From NCBI RefSeq assembly GCF_002197665.1, contig NZ_NBBJ01000001.1:1054001-1118000 (forward strand): a stretch of 64,000 bases of DNA, in the 5' to 3' direction. The notes under the pieces are model-generated. The model was not told where the DNA came from. It did not search any database and saw only the letters and a program-made list of their open reading frames with translations. Below are positions 55,152-64,000 of this stretch, piece after piece. Position 1 is the stretch's first letter. Each line of letters starts with the position of its first letter. The position numbers were made by a program, and so were the translations under genes. The stretch is from Sphingomonas mucosissima. GTDB taxonomy: Bacteria > Pseudomonadota > Alphaproteobacteria > Sphingomonadales > Sphingomonadaceae.

Positions 55152-56609
55152 CTAATGTTTTCGGCTGAGGCGAGCGGGCAGGCCCAGCGCAGCGCCTAAC
55201 GCCTTTAGCCGTTTCTCCACAGCCTCCCCGCTCAGCGCCAGATCGCCGTCGTCGAAGATCAACTCGATACCATCGCCGGTGCGGCAGATCGCTGTCCCAT
55301 GCAACGGACCAGCGACGCCGCCCGACAGCCGCTGCGCCAGCCGGATCGCTAGGCCCCAGGCCGTAGCGGTGGAGATATCCTTCGCCGGTGCGAGCAAAGG
55401 GATAGGCGTCGGATAAGGTGGCTGCGCGCCCAAGCTGGCCGCCAGCGCTGCCGCCATCATCGCCCGTCCGCGCCCATCTACGGCGACCCAATTGCCGTGC
55501 AAGGCCGTTTCGATTCCTAGCTCGACCCGAAATTCGGGATTCGCCCGCCAGCTTGTGTCTGCGAGCAGGCAAGCGGCATGACGGAGCCGCGAATCTGTCA
55601 CCGGCTCGCTCTCGAACAACGGCGCGATCCACCGGTTCAGCAAATCCCCATGCTCTGGGAAGCGGCCGAGCTGCCGGCCCTCATCGCGCGCTGCGACCAC
55701 CAGTGGATCCATTGCCGCTTCCGACGGAGACAGTCGTTCGAACAGCAAGCCTTCGCGTAATCCGAAAGCCGAGACGATTGTTCCGGAGCAGCCAAGCACC
55801 GGCAAGATCGCGCCCAGCAGATCGGCGGCCGCACACAGGGTGGGAACACGGCCAGCCGAGAGGTGCGGCACTGCCTTGAACTGCGCCTTGTCCAGCATGG
55901 GAAGCTTGCGGCGGAGCAGGTCGATGCGGGACGCCGGCATCTCATATCCATGCAGCACGGGCAGCGGATATCCCCGATCGTGAATGTCAACGCGCCCCAG
56001 GGAGCGCCAAGATCCCCCGACGAGGTAGAGTGGCTTGCCCCGGCCCGCGCCTGACCAGCCAGCGTCTTCCAGGATGCGCTCTACCCGGCGGGGGAACCCA
56101 CCCTTGCTGCGCAGGGCAGCCAGGCGGAGAACGCCTAGGGGAAAGGACACATGCTCATGCACGTGGCCCCAAGCGATTCGCACCAGCTCCAGGCTGCCGC
56201 CACCCAAGTCTCCGACAATGCCGTCCGCCTCGGGAATGGCGGACAGTACGCCACGTCCCGCGGCTTTTGCCTCCTGTGCTCCGGATAATAGCTCAACGTT
56301 GAGGCCCAGCCGCTCTGCAAGCCGGATCAGGTCTGCGCCGTTGGCCGCATCACGCACCGCTGCCGTCGCAACCGTGCGTACGTCGTGGCACGCCATCTCC
56401 TGAACAAGCGCGCCGAAGCGCCGAAGCGCGGCACCCGCCAGCTTCATCGCCTCCGCATCGATAGCGCCCGTTTCCGCCAGGCTTCGCCCCAGCCCAGCAA
56501 GCACCTTTTCGTTGAACAGAATTGCGGGGAGCCGAGGCGGCCCCTGATACACCACCAGTCTGATCGAGTTCGATCCGATATCGATGATGGCGGTGCGCTT
56601 TCCCTCCAC
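55152..56609 (-). CDS. ppx: Exopolyphosphatase / pppGpp phosphohydrolase (Ppx/GppA)
   Basis: Ppx removes phosphates processively from polyphosphate chains, or in GppA mode converts pppGpp to ppGpp. The 485 residues have the actin-like ATPase motifs IIDIGSNSIRLVVY, TAAVRDAANG, SGAQEAKAAG and GIVGDLGGGSLELV. A C-terminal HD-like helical domain follows (SRLRHAACLLAD). It is the last gene of the hdaA-ppk-ppx unit and starts 5 bases beyond the ppk stop, so synthesis and breakdown of polyphosphate are encoded together. Confidence 0.94.
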   Translation of the reverse strand: MEGKRTAIIDIGSNSIRLVVYQGPPRLPAILFNEKVLAGLGRSLAETGAIDAEAMKLAGAALRRFGALVQEMACHDVRTVATAAVRDAANGADLIRLAERLGLNVELLSGAQEAKAAGRGVLSAIPEADGIVGDLGGGSLELVRIAWGHVHEHVSFPLGVLRLAALRSKGGFPRRVERILEDAGWSGAGRGKPLYLVGGSWRSLGRVDIHDRGYPLPVLHGYEMPASRIDLLRRKLPMLDKAQFKAVPHLSAGRVPTLCAAADLLGAILPVLGCSGTIVSAFGLREGLLFERLSPSEAAMDPLVVAARDEGRQLGRFPEHGDLLNRWIAPLFESEPVTDSRLRHAACLLADTSWRANPEFRVELGIETALHGNWVAVDGRGRAMMAAALAASLGAQPPYPTPIPLLAPAKDISTATAWGLAIRLAQRLSGGVAGPLHGTAICRTGDGIELIFDDGDLALSGEAVEKRLKALGAALGLPARLSRKH

Positions 56610-56613
56610 CCGA

Positions 56614-58782
56614 TCAGCCCCGCAGGGACAATTTGGGCACGGCGCCGCCCTCGGCCAGCGCGGCGCCTCGTCCCGAAAGCGAAGGGTTGGTCATAAAGTA
56701 CCGATGTAGATTAAAGGGTTTGTCGCCGGGCGGCGTACGCCCGTAAGTGCCGTCCGCATACAGGTCCCAGCTTTGCTCCGTGTCGATCAGATTGGCGAGC
56801 ATCACCTGATCCAAAACCTGATCATGCACGCTGCCGCTCTTCAAGGGCAGCATATATTCGACTCGCCGGTCGAAGTTCCTCGGCATCCAGTCCGCCGATG
56901 AGATGTAGATGCGAGCGTCGTCGTTGGGCAGCGGTGCGCCATTGCCGAATACGGCGATGCGGCTGTGCTCGAGGAACCGGCCGACGATCGATTTTACACG
57001 AATATTCTCGGACAGCCCGGGGATGCGCGGACGAAGGCAGCATATCCCTCGAATGACGAGGTCGATTTCGACGCCCGCGCCGCTGGCTTCATAGAGCTTC
57101 TCGATAATGGCTGGATCAACCAGGCTGTTCATCTTGCCCCAGATCGTCGCGGGACGGCCCGCACGGGCGTGTTGGATTTCCGCCTCAATCTCCTCGATCA
57201 GTCGTGCGCGCAGCGAACGCGGCGAGAGCACCAGCCCCTCCATATTCTCCGGCTCGACGTAGCCTGTGATGTAATTGAACATCCGGGCGGCGTCTCTTCC
57301 GGTAGCAGGATCGGCCGTGAAGAAGCTGAGATCGGTATATATTTTTGCCGTGATCGGGTGGTAATTTCCGGTCCCGAAATGACAGTAGGTGCGGAACTGC
57401 CCGGCCTCCCGTCGCACTACCATTGATACCTTGGCGTGCGTCTTCCAGTCGATGAATCCATAAACCACTTGGACACCGGCTCGCTCCAGGGCCGATGCCC
57501 AGAGGAGATTTTGCTCCTCTTCAAACCGCGCCTTCAGCTCGACCACCGCGGTCACGGACTTGCCGGCTTCCGCGGCCTGGATCAGCGCGTTGATCACGGC
57601 GGATTGCTTACCCGCGCGATAGAGCGTCTGCTTGATCGCAACCACGTCGGGGTCGTTCGCCGCTTGCTTCAGAAAGGCGAGAACGACGTCGAAGGTTTCG
57701 TAGGGGTGGTGGACGATGATGTCCTTGGCGCTGATCGCTGCAAAGCAATCTCCGCCGAATTCTCGAACTCGTTCGGGGAACCTGGGTGAGAACGGTAGGA
57801 ACTTGAGGTCCGGCCGGTCCTCTTCGACGATCTGGTCCAGATCGCCAATACCTAGGAACGATCCCGATTCAGTGACGAGCGCCTGCTCGCCAAGCTCGAC
57901 GCGCAATACCTTGGCGAGCGACTCCGGCATGCCGCTTTCCAGCTCCAATCGGATCACCCGGCCGCGCCGGCGCCGCTTGATGGCATTGGCGAAATACCGA
58001 ACAAGGTCCTCCGCCTCTTCCTCGATCTCGATGTCGCTGTCGCGCAGCACGCGAAACTCCGCTGCTCCTTCCACCCGGTATCCGGGGAAGAGCATGGCGG
58101 AGAAACGCTTGATCATCGATTCGACCGCGACATAGCGCGCGGGCGTTCCCGGCAGCCGGACAAAGCGGGACATGCCGTTGGGCACCATCACCAATTCCCG
58201 GATCGGCTCCTCATCCGAAATGCGGACAAGGTCGAACATTACCGCCAGCCCCTTGTTCGGCATGAAGGGGAACGGATGCGCCGGATCGAGCGCCTGCGGC
58301 GTGATCACCGGGAAAATCTGTTCGCGGAAATGGGTCTCCAGCCAGGCCACCTCCTCCTGCGAGAGCATGGCGTCAATCCGGCTCGACCCAAGTACCTGCA
58401 GACCCGTGTCGCTGAGCGCGTGGCGGATTTCCCGCCACACCGTCTCCTGGCTGACGAGCAGCGCATCCGCCTCTGCGGTGATGGCGCCCAATTGCTGCGA
58501 CGGCGTGAGCCCGTCAGCGGAACGCGCTTCGACCTCGAGGATTTGCTGCCCCTTCAGGCCAGCCACGCGGACCATGAAGAATTCGTCCAGGTTCGAGCCC
58601 GAGATCGACAGGAACCGCAGCCGCTCGAGCAACGGGTGCGCGACATTGCGGGCTTCTTCCAGCACGCGCCGGTTGAACGCCAGCCAGGACAACTCGCGAT
58701 TGAAATAGCGATCCGTACCCCGCTCCTGGAACGGATCGTCATCACTGTCGAGACGAGCTTGGCGGACGGATCGGTTCATCAT
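56614..58782 (-). CDS. ppk: Polyphosphate kinase 1
   Basis: Ppk1 makes polyphosphate from ATP at the inner membrane. The 722 residues from [10 protein letters not shown] show the N domain ([18 protein letters not shown]), the H domain, and two phospholipase-D-like catalytic domains with [13 protein letters not shown] and [20 protein letters not shown]; the first His of [10 protein letters not shown] is the predicted phospho-acceptor. The ATG at 58782 overlaps the hdaA stop as ATGATGA, so a second ATG at 58779 is equally possible. An N-terminal extension from 58893 is rejected. Confidence 0.95.
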   Translation of the reverse strand: MMNRSVRQARLDSDDDPFQERGTDRYFNRELSWLAFNRRVLEEARNVAHPLLERLRFLSISGSNLDEFFMVRVAGLKGQQILEVEARSADGLTPSQQLGAITAEADALLVSQETVWREIRHALSDTGLQVLGSSRIDAMLSQEEVAWLETHFREQIFPVITPQALDPAHPFPFMPNKGLAVMFDLVRISDEEPIRELVMVPNGMSRFVRLPGTPARYVAVESMIKRFSAMLFPGYRVEGAAEFRVLRDSDIEIEEEAEDLVRYFANAIKRRRRGRVIRLELESGMPESLAKVLRVELGEQALVTESGSFLGIGDLDQIVEEDRPDLKFLPFSPRFPERVREFGGDCFAAISAKDIIVHHPYETFDVVLAFLKQAANDPDVVAIKQTLYRAGKQSAVINALIQAAEAGKSVTAVVELKARFEEEQNLLWASALERAGVQVVYGFIDWKTHAKVSMVVRREAGQFRTYCHFGTGNYHPITAKIYTDLSFFTADPATGRDAARMFNYITGYVEPENMEGLVLSPRSLRARLIEEIEAEIQHARAGRPATIWGKMNSLVDPAIIEKLYEASGAGVEIDLVIRGICCLRPRIPGLSENIRVKSIVGRFLEHSRIAVFGNGAPLPNDDARIYISSADWMPRNFDRRVEYMLPLKSGSVHDQVLDQVMLANLIDTEQSWDLYADGTYGRTPPGDKPFNLHRYFMTNPSLSGRGAALAEGGAVPKLSLRG

Positions 58783-59396
58783 GGCTCCGGCGGTGTCGTA
58801 ATCAACGCGGCATTTGCGAGCGCTGTCCTGGCTAGAGGAATGGACAGTCGCTTGCGACGTTCCATCACCTCCTGATCGAGCGCATCGACGCATCGTATGA
58901 CTGCCAGATGACTCCGCTCGATCCTGGTCAACAGCCAGTCGATCAGATCGGGTCGGGCGTCGAGGCTGCGGCGGCCGAACTCGCGCTCCAGCAGCGCGCG
59001 CATCAAGGCATCATCGGGTGGCCCGATCTGCGCGAGCGGGGTGGCGGCAAGCCTTGAGCACAGGTCGGGCAGTTGCACCTCCCAGTCGGGCGGCGCCACG
59101 TCCGCTACCAGAAGAAGCGGCCGACGCTGCTCCTGTGCGCGGTTCCATTCGTGGAACAATTCGGTGTCCGGCCGGGACGGTGCGTCATCAATGATCGTGC
59201 CGCCGCTTTTCGCCGCAAAGATGCGCGCCAACAGGCTTCGGCCCGATTTGCGCGGCCCGACAAGCAGCGCTGTCATGACCGGCCACGTCGCCCACCGATC
59301 CAGCGTATGCACGGCCCGTTCGTTTGACGGCGAAACCAGGAACTCATCGTCGCGCGGATCGGCGGGCCAGACCAGCGGCAGCGCGATCTGGCTCAT
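58779..59396 (-). CDS. hdaA: DnaA regulatory inactivator HdaA/Hda homolog
   Basis: A short DnaA-like AAA+ protein that, with the beta clamp, stimulates hydrolysis of DnaA-bound ATP and prevents re-initiation. The N-terminus [11 protein letters not shown] carries the clamp-binding motif QIALPL. A P-loop-like segment, [14 protein letters not shown], and the Walker B region [10 protein letters not shown] are seen; the P-loop is not a perfect GxxGxGK[ST] and Walker B is not DD/DE, as in other alphaproteobacterial HdaA proteins. The rest matches DnaA domain III. 205 residues. It precedes ppk and follows a DUF2066 gene. Confidence 0.9.
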   Translation of the reverse strand: MSQIALPLVWPADPRDDEFLVSPSNERAVHTLDRWATWPVMTALLVGPRKSGRSLLARIFAAKSGGTIIDDAPSRPDTELFHEWNRAQEQRRPLLLVADVAPPDWEVQLPDLCSRLAATPLAQIGPPDDALMRALLEREFGRRSLDARPDLIDWLLTRIERSHLAVIRCVDALDQEVMERRKRLSIPLARTALANAALITTPPEP

Positions 59397-59406
59397 CGGT
59401 CGGCCA

Positions 59407-60642
59407 TCATCCCGCGGTCGCATTGTCAGGAGCGAGGTCTGGCGGCAGCAGCCGCGGCGCGCGGCGGATGCGAATGGTCGTGCCGGAACCGAATACCTGC
59501 CAGCCGCGCGCTTCCAGCGCGGCCTTCAGCGCCTCCGGTGGTCCTGCGAAGCCGACAGTCATCACCGAAAGCCCGCCGAGCGCCAGGCTGCTGGTCGTCG
59601 CAGAGGATACGCCGGGTACCGCGCGCAAGGCCGCCTCGCCCGCGGTCACGGCTGCCACGCCTGGCGTATCGAACTGCACGGAGACGGTGACGACCGGCGC
59701 CGCCGGTGCATCGGTCACCAATGTCTCGCCTGCCTCGTCCTCCTCCTCGACGGGCTCGTCGCTGGGCGGCACGTAGGAAAGGCCAGGATCGCTGCGGAGA
59801 TAACCGGCACGAAGCGCGGATTGATAGGTTTCGTCCAGCCGCTTCACGCCAGCATCGAGCAACTGCGGAATGCCGGCGACACTGCCGACCCGCAACGTGA
59901 ACTGCGACAACAGACGATTGTCAGGCCCTTGCCGCGCCTGGAAGACGCCAATCACCGGGCCGCCCGGCCATTGACGAAACAGCCGCACGGTCGGAATCAG
60001 CACGTCCGTGCCGCCATATTGGTTCAGCACCGCCCGCCACCAGCCGCGGCCAGGGCGCTGCGTCTGTCCCAGATTCAACAGCAGCGGATCAGGGCCGCTG
60101 CCGATCGGCCGGATATAATCGATCGCGCTCCCGCCGGTGCGGTATCGCGCCCAGGCCTCCTGCCACAACGTGCGCTGTTCGAAGGCGGTGGCCACGCCCC
60201 CGGACCAAGTAATCGGGATCACCACCATCGGCGGAGATCGCATCACATAATTTGAGATGCCGAAGATCGCCCCCGCGCGGTTGCGATCGAACAGCACGCC
60301 CAGCTTCGCCACGTAGCGCTTGGGCCCGATCTGCTCGTTCTCGACCACAATGCCTGTCACGATCGAATCGAGCGTGGAATCGGGCACCAGCCCCTTGCCT
60401 GCCCCGAGTCGCTTAGACAGGTCGAGCCACGCCTTGCGCTGCGCCACGCGCCAGCCACCCAGCCGCGCGGCGTCCGCATCCTTGGCCGCCACATCGACGC
60501 GCACGCCGGACACTTCATAATCGCTGGAGCTGTCAACCGGCGCCACGCCGCGGCCCCCGCCCTCGATTTGGGCGATGCTGACTCCGGCGCCGAGGACAAG
60601 CGCCACGGCGGCAGGAACGAGGAACAAGGGCTTCAGGCGCAT
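59407..60642 (-). CDS. DUF2066-type exported protein
   Basis: An exported protein of about 411 residues with signal peptide [20 protein letters not shown] ending near VSIAQ. The segment [20 protein letters not shown] followed by [16 protein letters not shown] matches what I recall of DUF2066 proteins. The C-terminus (about 325-400: [19 protein letters not shown]) resembles a heavy-metal-associated-like fold lacking obvious CXXC. Function unknown. It lies 10 bases upstream of hdaA on the same strand and diverges from purM across about 64 bases. The long start at 60726 is rejected in favour of the signal peptide start. Confidence 0.78.
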   Translation of the reverse strand: MRLKPLFLVPAAVALVLGAGVSIAQIEGGGRGVAPVDSSSDYEVSGVRVDVAAKDADAARLGGWRVAQRKAWLDLSKRLGAGKGLVPDSTLDSIVTGIVVENEQIGPKRYVAKLGVLFDRNRAGAIFGISNYVMRSPPMVVIPITWSGGVATAFEQRTLWQEAWARYRTGGSAIDYIRPIGSGPDPLLLNLGQTQRPGRGWWRAVLNQYGGTDVLIPTVRLFRQWPGGPVIGVFQARQGPDNRLLSQFTLRVGSVAGIPQLLDAGVKRLDETYQSALRAGYLRSDPGLSYVPPSDEPVEEEDEAGETLVTDAPAAPVVTVSVQFDTPGVAAVTAGEAALRAVPGVSSATTSSLALGGLSVMTVGFAGPPEALKAALEARGWQVFGSGTTIRIRRAPRLLPPDLAPDNATAG

Positions 60643-60706
60643 AAGCTGGCGTCTTTTGGCGAAGCAGGCGTGGAAATCCAAGCGCGTTGTGGCTAGGCGG
60701 CACGAC

Positions 60707-61798
60707 ATGAGCGGAAGCGGGTACACTTACGAGCAGGCTGGCGTGTCGATCGCGGCAGGTAATGCATTGGTGCGAGCGATCGCCCCTTTGGCACGGGCGA
60801 CGCGGCGCAAGGGGGCGGATGCCGACCTGGGCGGCTTCGGCGGATTCTTCGATCTGAAGGCAGCCGGCTTCACCGATCCGCTGCTGGTGGCCGCAAATGA
60901 CGGCGTCGGTACGAAGCTGAAGCTGGCAATCGAGCACAACCGGCATGACGGTGTCGGCATCGATCTTGTCGCCATGTGCGCCAACGATCTGATCGTGCAA
61001 GGCGCCGAGCCGCTGTTTTTCCTCGATTATTATGCGTCCGGAAAGCTGGACGCCGCTGTGGCCGAGCGCGTGATCGCTTCCATTGCCGAGGGGTGCCGCA
61101 TCGCTGGATGCGCCCTGATCGGCGGCGAGACTGCGGAGATGCCGGGCATGTACGCCGATGGGGATTATGATCTCGCTGGCTTTTGCGTCGGTGCGGTGGA
61201 GCGCGATCAGGTGCTGACCGGCACTGAGATCGGCGCCGGCGACGTCTTGCTTGGTCTCGCCTCCTCCGGCGTGCACTCCAACGGCTTCTCGCTCGTCCGG
61301 CGACTCGCAGCGGACAAGGGCTGGAAGCTTGATCGCCCCGCGCTGTTCGAGCCGGACGTGCTGCTAATCGAGACGCTGATGGCGCCGACTCGTATTTACG
61401 TGAAGAGCCTTTTGCCGCTCGTCACCGCCGGCCGCATCAACGGGCTCGCCCATATCACCGGCGGCGGCCTGCTGGAAAACATCCCGCGCGTGCTGCCTGC
61501 CGGCGCCCACGCCCGGGTCGACGCAGATGCGTGGCCTCAGCCGCGCCTGATGGCCTTCCTGCAGGCGCAGGGCACGATCGAGCCGGAGGAAATGGCCCGT
61601 ACCTTTAACTGCGGCGTCGGCATGGTCGTGGTTGTCGCAGCCGACCAGGCGGACGGCGTGGCTGCCGACTTGGAGGCTGCCGGCGAGCAGGTGTTCCGCA
61701 TCGGCAACATTGAGGCGGGTGAGCGCGGTTGCACTGTCGCTGGCTCCGTGGAGACGTGGAGCGCGCGCGCGCCTTGGTCTGCCACGCATCACGCATGA
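60707..61798 (+). CDS. purM: Phosphoribosylformylglycinamidine cyclo-ligase
   Basis: PurM makes aminoimidazole ribotide in purine synthesis. The 363 residues begin [20 protein letters not shown], with the ATP-binding segments [48 protein letters not shown], and [15 protein letters not shown]. Its stop overlaps the purN start as ATGA. The next pathway step that PurN catalyses is two steps earlier; the pairing purMN is common in bacteria. Confidence 0.97.
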   Translation: MSGSGYTYEQAGVSIAAGNALVRAIAPLARATRRKGADADLGGFGGFFDLKAAGFTDPLLVAANDGVGTKLKLAIEHNRHDGVGIDLVAMCANDLIVQGAEPLFFLDYYASGKLDAAVAERVIASIAEGCRIAGCALIGGETAEMPGMYADGDYDLAGFCVGAVERDQVLTGTEIGAGDVLLGLASSGVHSNGFSLVRRLAADKGWKLDRPALFEPDVLLIETLMAPTRIYVKSLLPLVTAGRINGLAHITGGGLLENIPRVLPAGAHARVDADAWPQPRLMAFLQAQGTIEPEEMARTFNCGVGMVVVVAADQADGVAADLEAAGEQVFRIGNIEAGERGCTVAGSVETWSARAPWSATHHA

Positions 61799-62352
61799 CG
61801 GCCAAGCTCGGCATATTGATCTCCGGGCGGGGGTCGAACATGCAGGCGCTCGTGGCGCACGCGGGTTCGGCATATGAGGTCGTCGTTGTTGCCTCGGACC
61901 GGCCGAACACCCCTGGCCTCGCCTGGGCGCTGGAGCACGGCATCCCCACGTTCGCGCTGTCCCCCAAGGAGGTGGGCAAGGCGACGTACGAGGTCGCGCT
62001 TGACGCTGCGCTTCGTGCGGCCGGCGCGGAGCATCTCGCGCTCGCCGGGTATATGCGGTTGCTGTCGAACGATTTCGTTGGCCGCTGGCGCGGGCGCATC
62101 GTGAACATTCACCCGTCGCTGTTGCCGAAGTACAAGGGGCTGGATACCCATGGGCGGGCGATCGCGGCTGCGGATGCGGTGGGCGGCTGCTCCGTGCACC
62201 TCGTGACGGAGGAATTGGATGGTGGCGACGTGCTCGGCCAGGCAGAGGTGCCGATCCTACCTGGCGACACACCCGAGATGCTGGCGGCGCGCGTGCTCGC
62301 CGAAGAGCACCGCCTTTATCCGCGCGTCGTGTCCGAATGGCTGAGCCGGTAG
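61795..62352 (+). CDS. purN: Phosphoribosylglycinamide formyltransferase
   Basis: PurN formylates GAR with 10-formyl-THF in purine synthesis. The 185-residue product has [13 protein letters not shown], the catalytic Asn-His pair and Asp in [20 protein letters not shown], and [12 protein letters not shown]. The ATG overlaps purM by 4 bases and the 3' end overlaps the following YjbR gene by 16 bases. Confidence 0.97.
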   Translation: MTAKLGILISGRGSNMQALVAHAGSAYEVVVVASDRPNTPGLAWALEHGIPTFALSPKEVGKATYEVALDAALRAAGAEHLALAGYMRLLSNDFVGRWRGRIVNIHPSLLPKYKGLDTHGRAIAAADAVGGCSVHLVTEELDGGDVLGQAEVPILPGDTPEMLAARVLAEEHRLYPRVVSEWLSR

Positions 62353-62723
62353 GACCCGTCGCCGAGGCGCTCGCAAAGGTGCGGGCGATCGCGCTCGCGC
62401 TGCCTGAAACGGCCGAACGCCTGTCACACGGCGCGCCCGGCTTCCACATCGCCAAGGGCAAGTTCTTCGCCTATTTCTCTCATGATCTTCACGGGAGCGG
62501 TGAGACAGCGGTGGTCCTCAAGACCAGCGGAGCCGAGGAGCAAGCCATGCTGATCGAGGCGGACCCGGATCTCTACTACAAGCCGCCCTACCTCGGCTCA
62601 TCGGGCTGGATCGCGATCCGCGTCACGGCGCCGGAGACGGACTGGGACCATGTCGCGGATCGGATCGCCGCCAGTTGGGAAATGGTGGCGCGCCGTCGTT
62701 TGCTGGAAATGGGCGGCCGATGA
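62337..62723 (+). CDS. MmcQ/YjbR family DNA-binding-like protein
   Basis: A 128-residue protein of the MmcQ/YjbR (DUF419) family, with a CyaY-like alpha/beta fold. ALALPETAERLSHGAPGFHI and KFFAYFSHD are typical; the C-terminus WDHVADRIAASWEMVARRRL matches the family. The precise biochemical role is unknown; some members bind DNA. It overlaps purN and the next gene, so it is part of the purMN operon. Confidence 0.85.
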   Translation: MAEPVGPVAEALAKVRAIALALPETAERLSHGAPGFHIAKGKFFAYFSHDLHGSGETAVVLKTSGAEEQAMLIEADPDLYYKPPYLGSSGWIAIRVTAPETDWDHVADRIAASWEMVARRRLLEMGGR

Positions 62724-63319
62724 CAACCTCTTCTGAGGAGCAGAAGCGCCGTCGCCGGTTCATCACGCTTCCGGAAATGGTCGCTGTGCTTGGGTTGGTG
62801 ATCGGCGCGCTGACGCTCGGGCTCAACTGGAGCGAGAAGCGGCAGATGGCGGAGGAGAAAGCCGCTTCCACCGCAGCCGCCAGCGCGGCCAAGGCGCGCC
62901 TTGGACTGGATGCGGACCTGGCACGAGGCGGCAAGGAGATCCGCCTTTCGGACCCGCGCCACGAGTTGATCGATACCGCCATCGACTTCCCAACCGCGCT
63001 TCGCATCGAGCGGCAAACGCCAGCCACGGCGCGTATCGATAAGGACTGGTTCGAGCACGCCGTGCTGAAAGCCACCGATGGCGGTGCTGATGACCGGGAG
63101 GGCCGCCTCCCCGTTCTCGTCACCGCGCGCTACATGGTGGGAGACACGCCGCGCACAGGCCACGGCATCGTCGAAATCATCTGGCGCACACAGGGCCGTC
63201 TGGTCGGCGGCCGAACGCTGACCATCGAGGCAGTCCGGGTGCGGGAATTAGGCGGCGACCGCAAACGGATCGAGGCGCTATGGATGGCCGAGATGAAGCG
63301 TCAGAGCGCCCGCGCGTAG
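62720..63319 (+). CDS. Membrane-anchored protein of unknown function
   Basis: A 199-residue protein with a basic N-terminus (TSSEEQKRRRRFITLPE), a single membrane segment (MVAVLGLVIGALTLGL), a charged, Ala-rich probable coiled-coil stretch (SEKRQMAEEKAASTAAASAA), and a globular C-terminal domain (from about residue 72). The anchor topology suggests that the domain is periplasmic. No family is recognised. Its ATG overlaps the YjbR stop (ATGA), and its 3' end overlaps the converging GNAT gene by 19 bases. Confidence 0.75.
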   Translation: MTTSSEEQKRRRRFITLPEMVAVLGLVIGALTLGLNWSEKRQMAEEKAASTAAASAAKARLGLDADLARGGKEIRLSDPRHELIDTAIDFPTALRIERQTPATARIDKDWFEHAVLKATDGGADDREGRLPVLVTARYMVGDTPRTGHGIVEIIWRTQGRLVGGRTLTIEAVRVRELGGDRKRIEALWMAEMKRQSARA

Positions 63320-63825
63320 ATCACGTCATCATACCAGCCAGCACCGACGTTGAACCGCCGCGTCCCGGCAAGTGCAAAGCCTTCCCGCTCGTAAAAAGCG
63401 CGCGCCTGCATGTTGGTCCCCAATACGCCCAGCAACACGCGCTTCCCGCCAAGAGCTGCCGCATCGGCCAGCGCCAGCGTCATCAATCGGTGGCCCAAAC
63501 CGGTGCGCCGCGCCACGGAAAGCGTGTAGATGCGGCGAAGCTCGACGTCGCCGGGCAGCGGATCAATCGGAAGATCCGGCTGCGTGATCACCGAATAGCC
63601 CACGGGCGCGTGGCCGACCGGATGTTCGGCCACCGTCACCACGCTGCCGCGATCATCAGCCCACGCCGCGAACTTTTCCGGCGAACTGTTGCGCGCACAA
63701 TGCGCCACGATATCGTCACCGGGCAGGATACCGGCGAACGTTTCAAGAAAACTGGCGGCAGCTACCATCGCCACCGCCGGCGCATCCGCTGCTGTGGCGC
63801 GGCGCAGCCGCCAGTCTTGCGTCAT
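63301..63825 (-). CDS. GNAT family N-acetyltransferase
   Basis: An acetyl-CoA-dependent N-acetyltransferase of 174 residues from MTQDWRLRRATAADAP. Motif A is LSVARRTGLGHRLMTLALAD (R-x-x-G-x-G pyrophosphate loop) and motif B region NMQARAFYEREGFALAGTRR. The substrate is not inferable; the N-terminal LRRATAADAPAVAMVAAASF and ETFAGILPGDD block resembles peptide or amine acetyltransferases. It begins 5 bases from the ndk stop on the same strand, so it may be co-transcribed with ndk. Confidence 0.88.
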   Translation of the reverse strand: MTQDWRLRRATAADAPAVAMVAAASFLETFAGILPGDDIVAHCARNSSPEKFAAWADDRGSVVTVAEHPVGHAPVGYSVITQPDLPIDPLPGDVELRRIYTLSVARRTGLGHRLMTLALADAAALGGKRVLLGVLGTNMQARAFYEREGFALAGTRRFNVGAGWYDDVIYARAL

Positions 63826-63829
63826 TGGA

Positions 63830-64000
63830 TCAGCCGACGAGTTCTTCGGGCTTGAAGAAGTAAGCGATCTCGATCGCTGCATTCTCGTCCGAATCCGAAC
63901 CATGCACCGAGTTCGCCTCGATCGACTCGGCCAGCTCCTTGCGGATCGTGCCCGGCTCGGCGTTCTCCGGGTTCGTCGCGCCCATGATGTCGCGGTTGCG
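63830..64000 (-). CDS. ndk: Nucleoside diphosphate kinase, 3' end only
   Basis: The last 56 codons of Ndk, which equilibrates NTPs through a phosphohistidine. The frame runs off the right edge at base 64000. Visible sequence includes [19 protein letters not shown] and [20 protein letters not shown], the conserved C-terminal part of the kinase. The catalytic histidine (NxxHGSD motif) is present as NSVHGSD. The 5' part is outside the window. Confidence 0.95.
   Translation of the reverse strand, partial: RNRDIMGATNPENAEPGTIRKELAESIEANSVHGSDSDENAAIEIAYFFKPEELVG

Noticed and set aside
1-64000. CRISPR arrays, insertion sequences, prophage or integrative elements
   Set aside because: I found no regularly spaced repeats, transposase or integrase genes, or phage structural genes; codon use and gene order look like core chromosome throughout.

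Overview
The window is a contiguous, gene-dense, high-GC piece of an alphaproteobacterial chromosome, most likely from a member of the Sphingomonadales (Sphingomonas or a close relative). The evidence is a fused ispDF gene, the dusB-ntrB-ntrC-ntrY-ntrX-hfq-hflX order, a DnaA-related hdaA beside ppk, an addA-type recombination helicase, a double-domain Hfq, and palindromic intergenic repeats that resemble sphingomonad repeats. I assign the lineage from gene content and recalled family sequences, not from a database search. I see no prophage, insertion sequence, CRISPR array, secretion island or plasmid backbone. This is core housekeeping DNA in tightly overlapping operons.

Layout. 1-9 kb: end of addA, trxA, a divergent hisN-like/argJ pair, a small exported orphan, and secA. 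9-14.4 kb, minus strand: a Gly/Trp-rich lipoprotein, a GT4 glycosyltransferase, a CPA2 K+/H+ antiporter and isocitrate dehydrogenase. 14.5-16 kb: phosphatidylethanolamine synthesis (psd, pssA). 16-28.5 kb: a translation and envelope superoperon (rpsB, tsf, pyrH, frr, uppS, cdsA, dxr, rseP, bamA, skp, fabZ), then rpmE and a PilZ protein. 28.7 kb: tRNA-Ser(UGA), minus strand. 28.9-36.9 kb: cell wall and replication genes (mltB-like, an RlpA/SPOR-like protein, dacC, tmk, holB, metG, tatD, an MBL hydrolase, a 59-aa membrane peptide), then mazG. 37.8-46.9 kb, minus strand: the nitrogen regulation cluster dusB-ntrB-ntrC-ntrY-ntrX followed by hfq-hflX. 46.9-51.6 kb: ispDF, an exported orphan and cinA run towards ratA and lipA; then carbonic anhydrase and a ferritin-like protein. 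51.7-60.6 kb: aspS, rnd with an I78 inhibitor lipoprotein, and DUF2066-hdaA-ppk-ppx. 60.7-64 kb: purM-purN, a YjbR protein, a membrane-anchored orphan, a GNAT acetyltransferase and the 3' end of ndk.

The genes combine into a few coherent programmes. One is envelope building: undecaprenyl and isoprenoid precursors, CDP-diacylglycerol, outer-membrane assembly and peptidoglycan editing. Others are translation initiation, elongation and recycling; two-component nitrogen and redox control adjoining post-transcriptional control by Hfq; and replication regulation (HdaA) next to polyphosphate turnover.

The most interesting observations are: (1) Hfq is encoded as two complete Sm domains in one chain with an exact 81-residue period; (2) two tandem GTTC-N7-GTTC motifs, the alphaproteobacterial LexA box, lie between rpsB and a divergent 78-aa single-span membrane protein, suggesting an undescribed SOS-controlled small protein; (3) NtrX lacks the sigma-54-contacting GAFTGA loop while its neighbour NtrC keeps it; (4) a 59-aa membrane peptide is translationally coupled to an MBL hydrolase gene.
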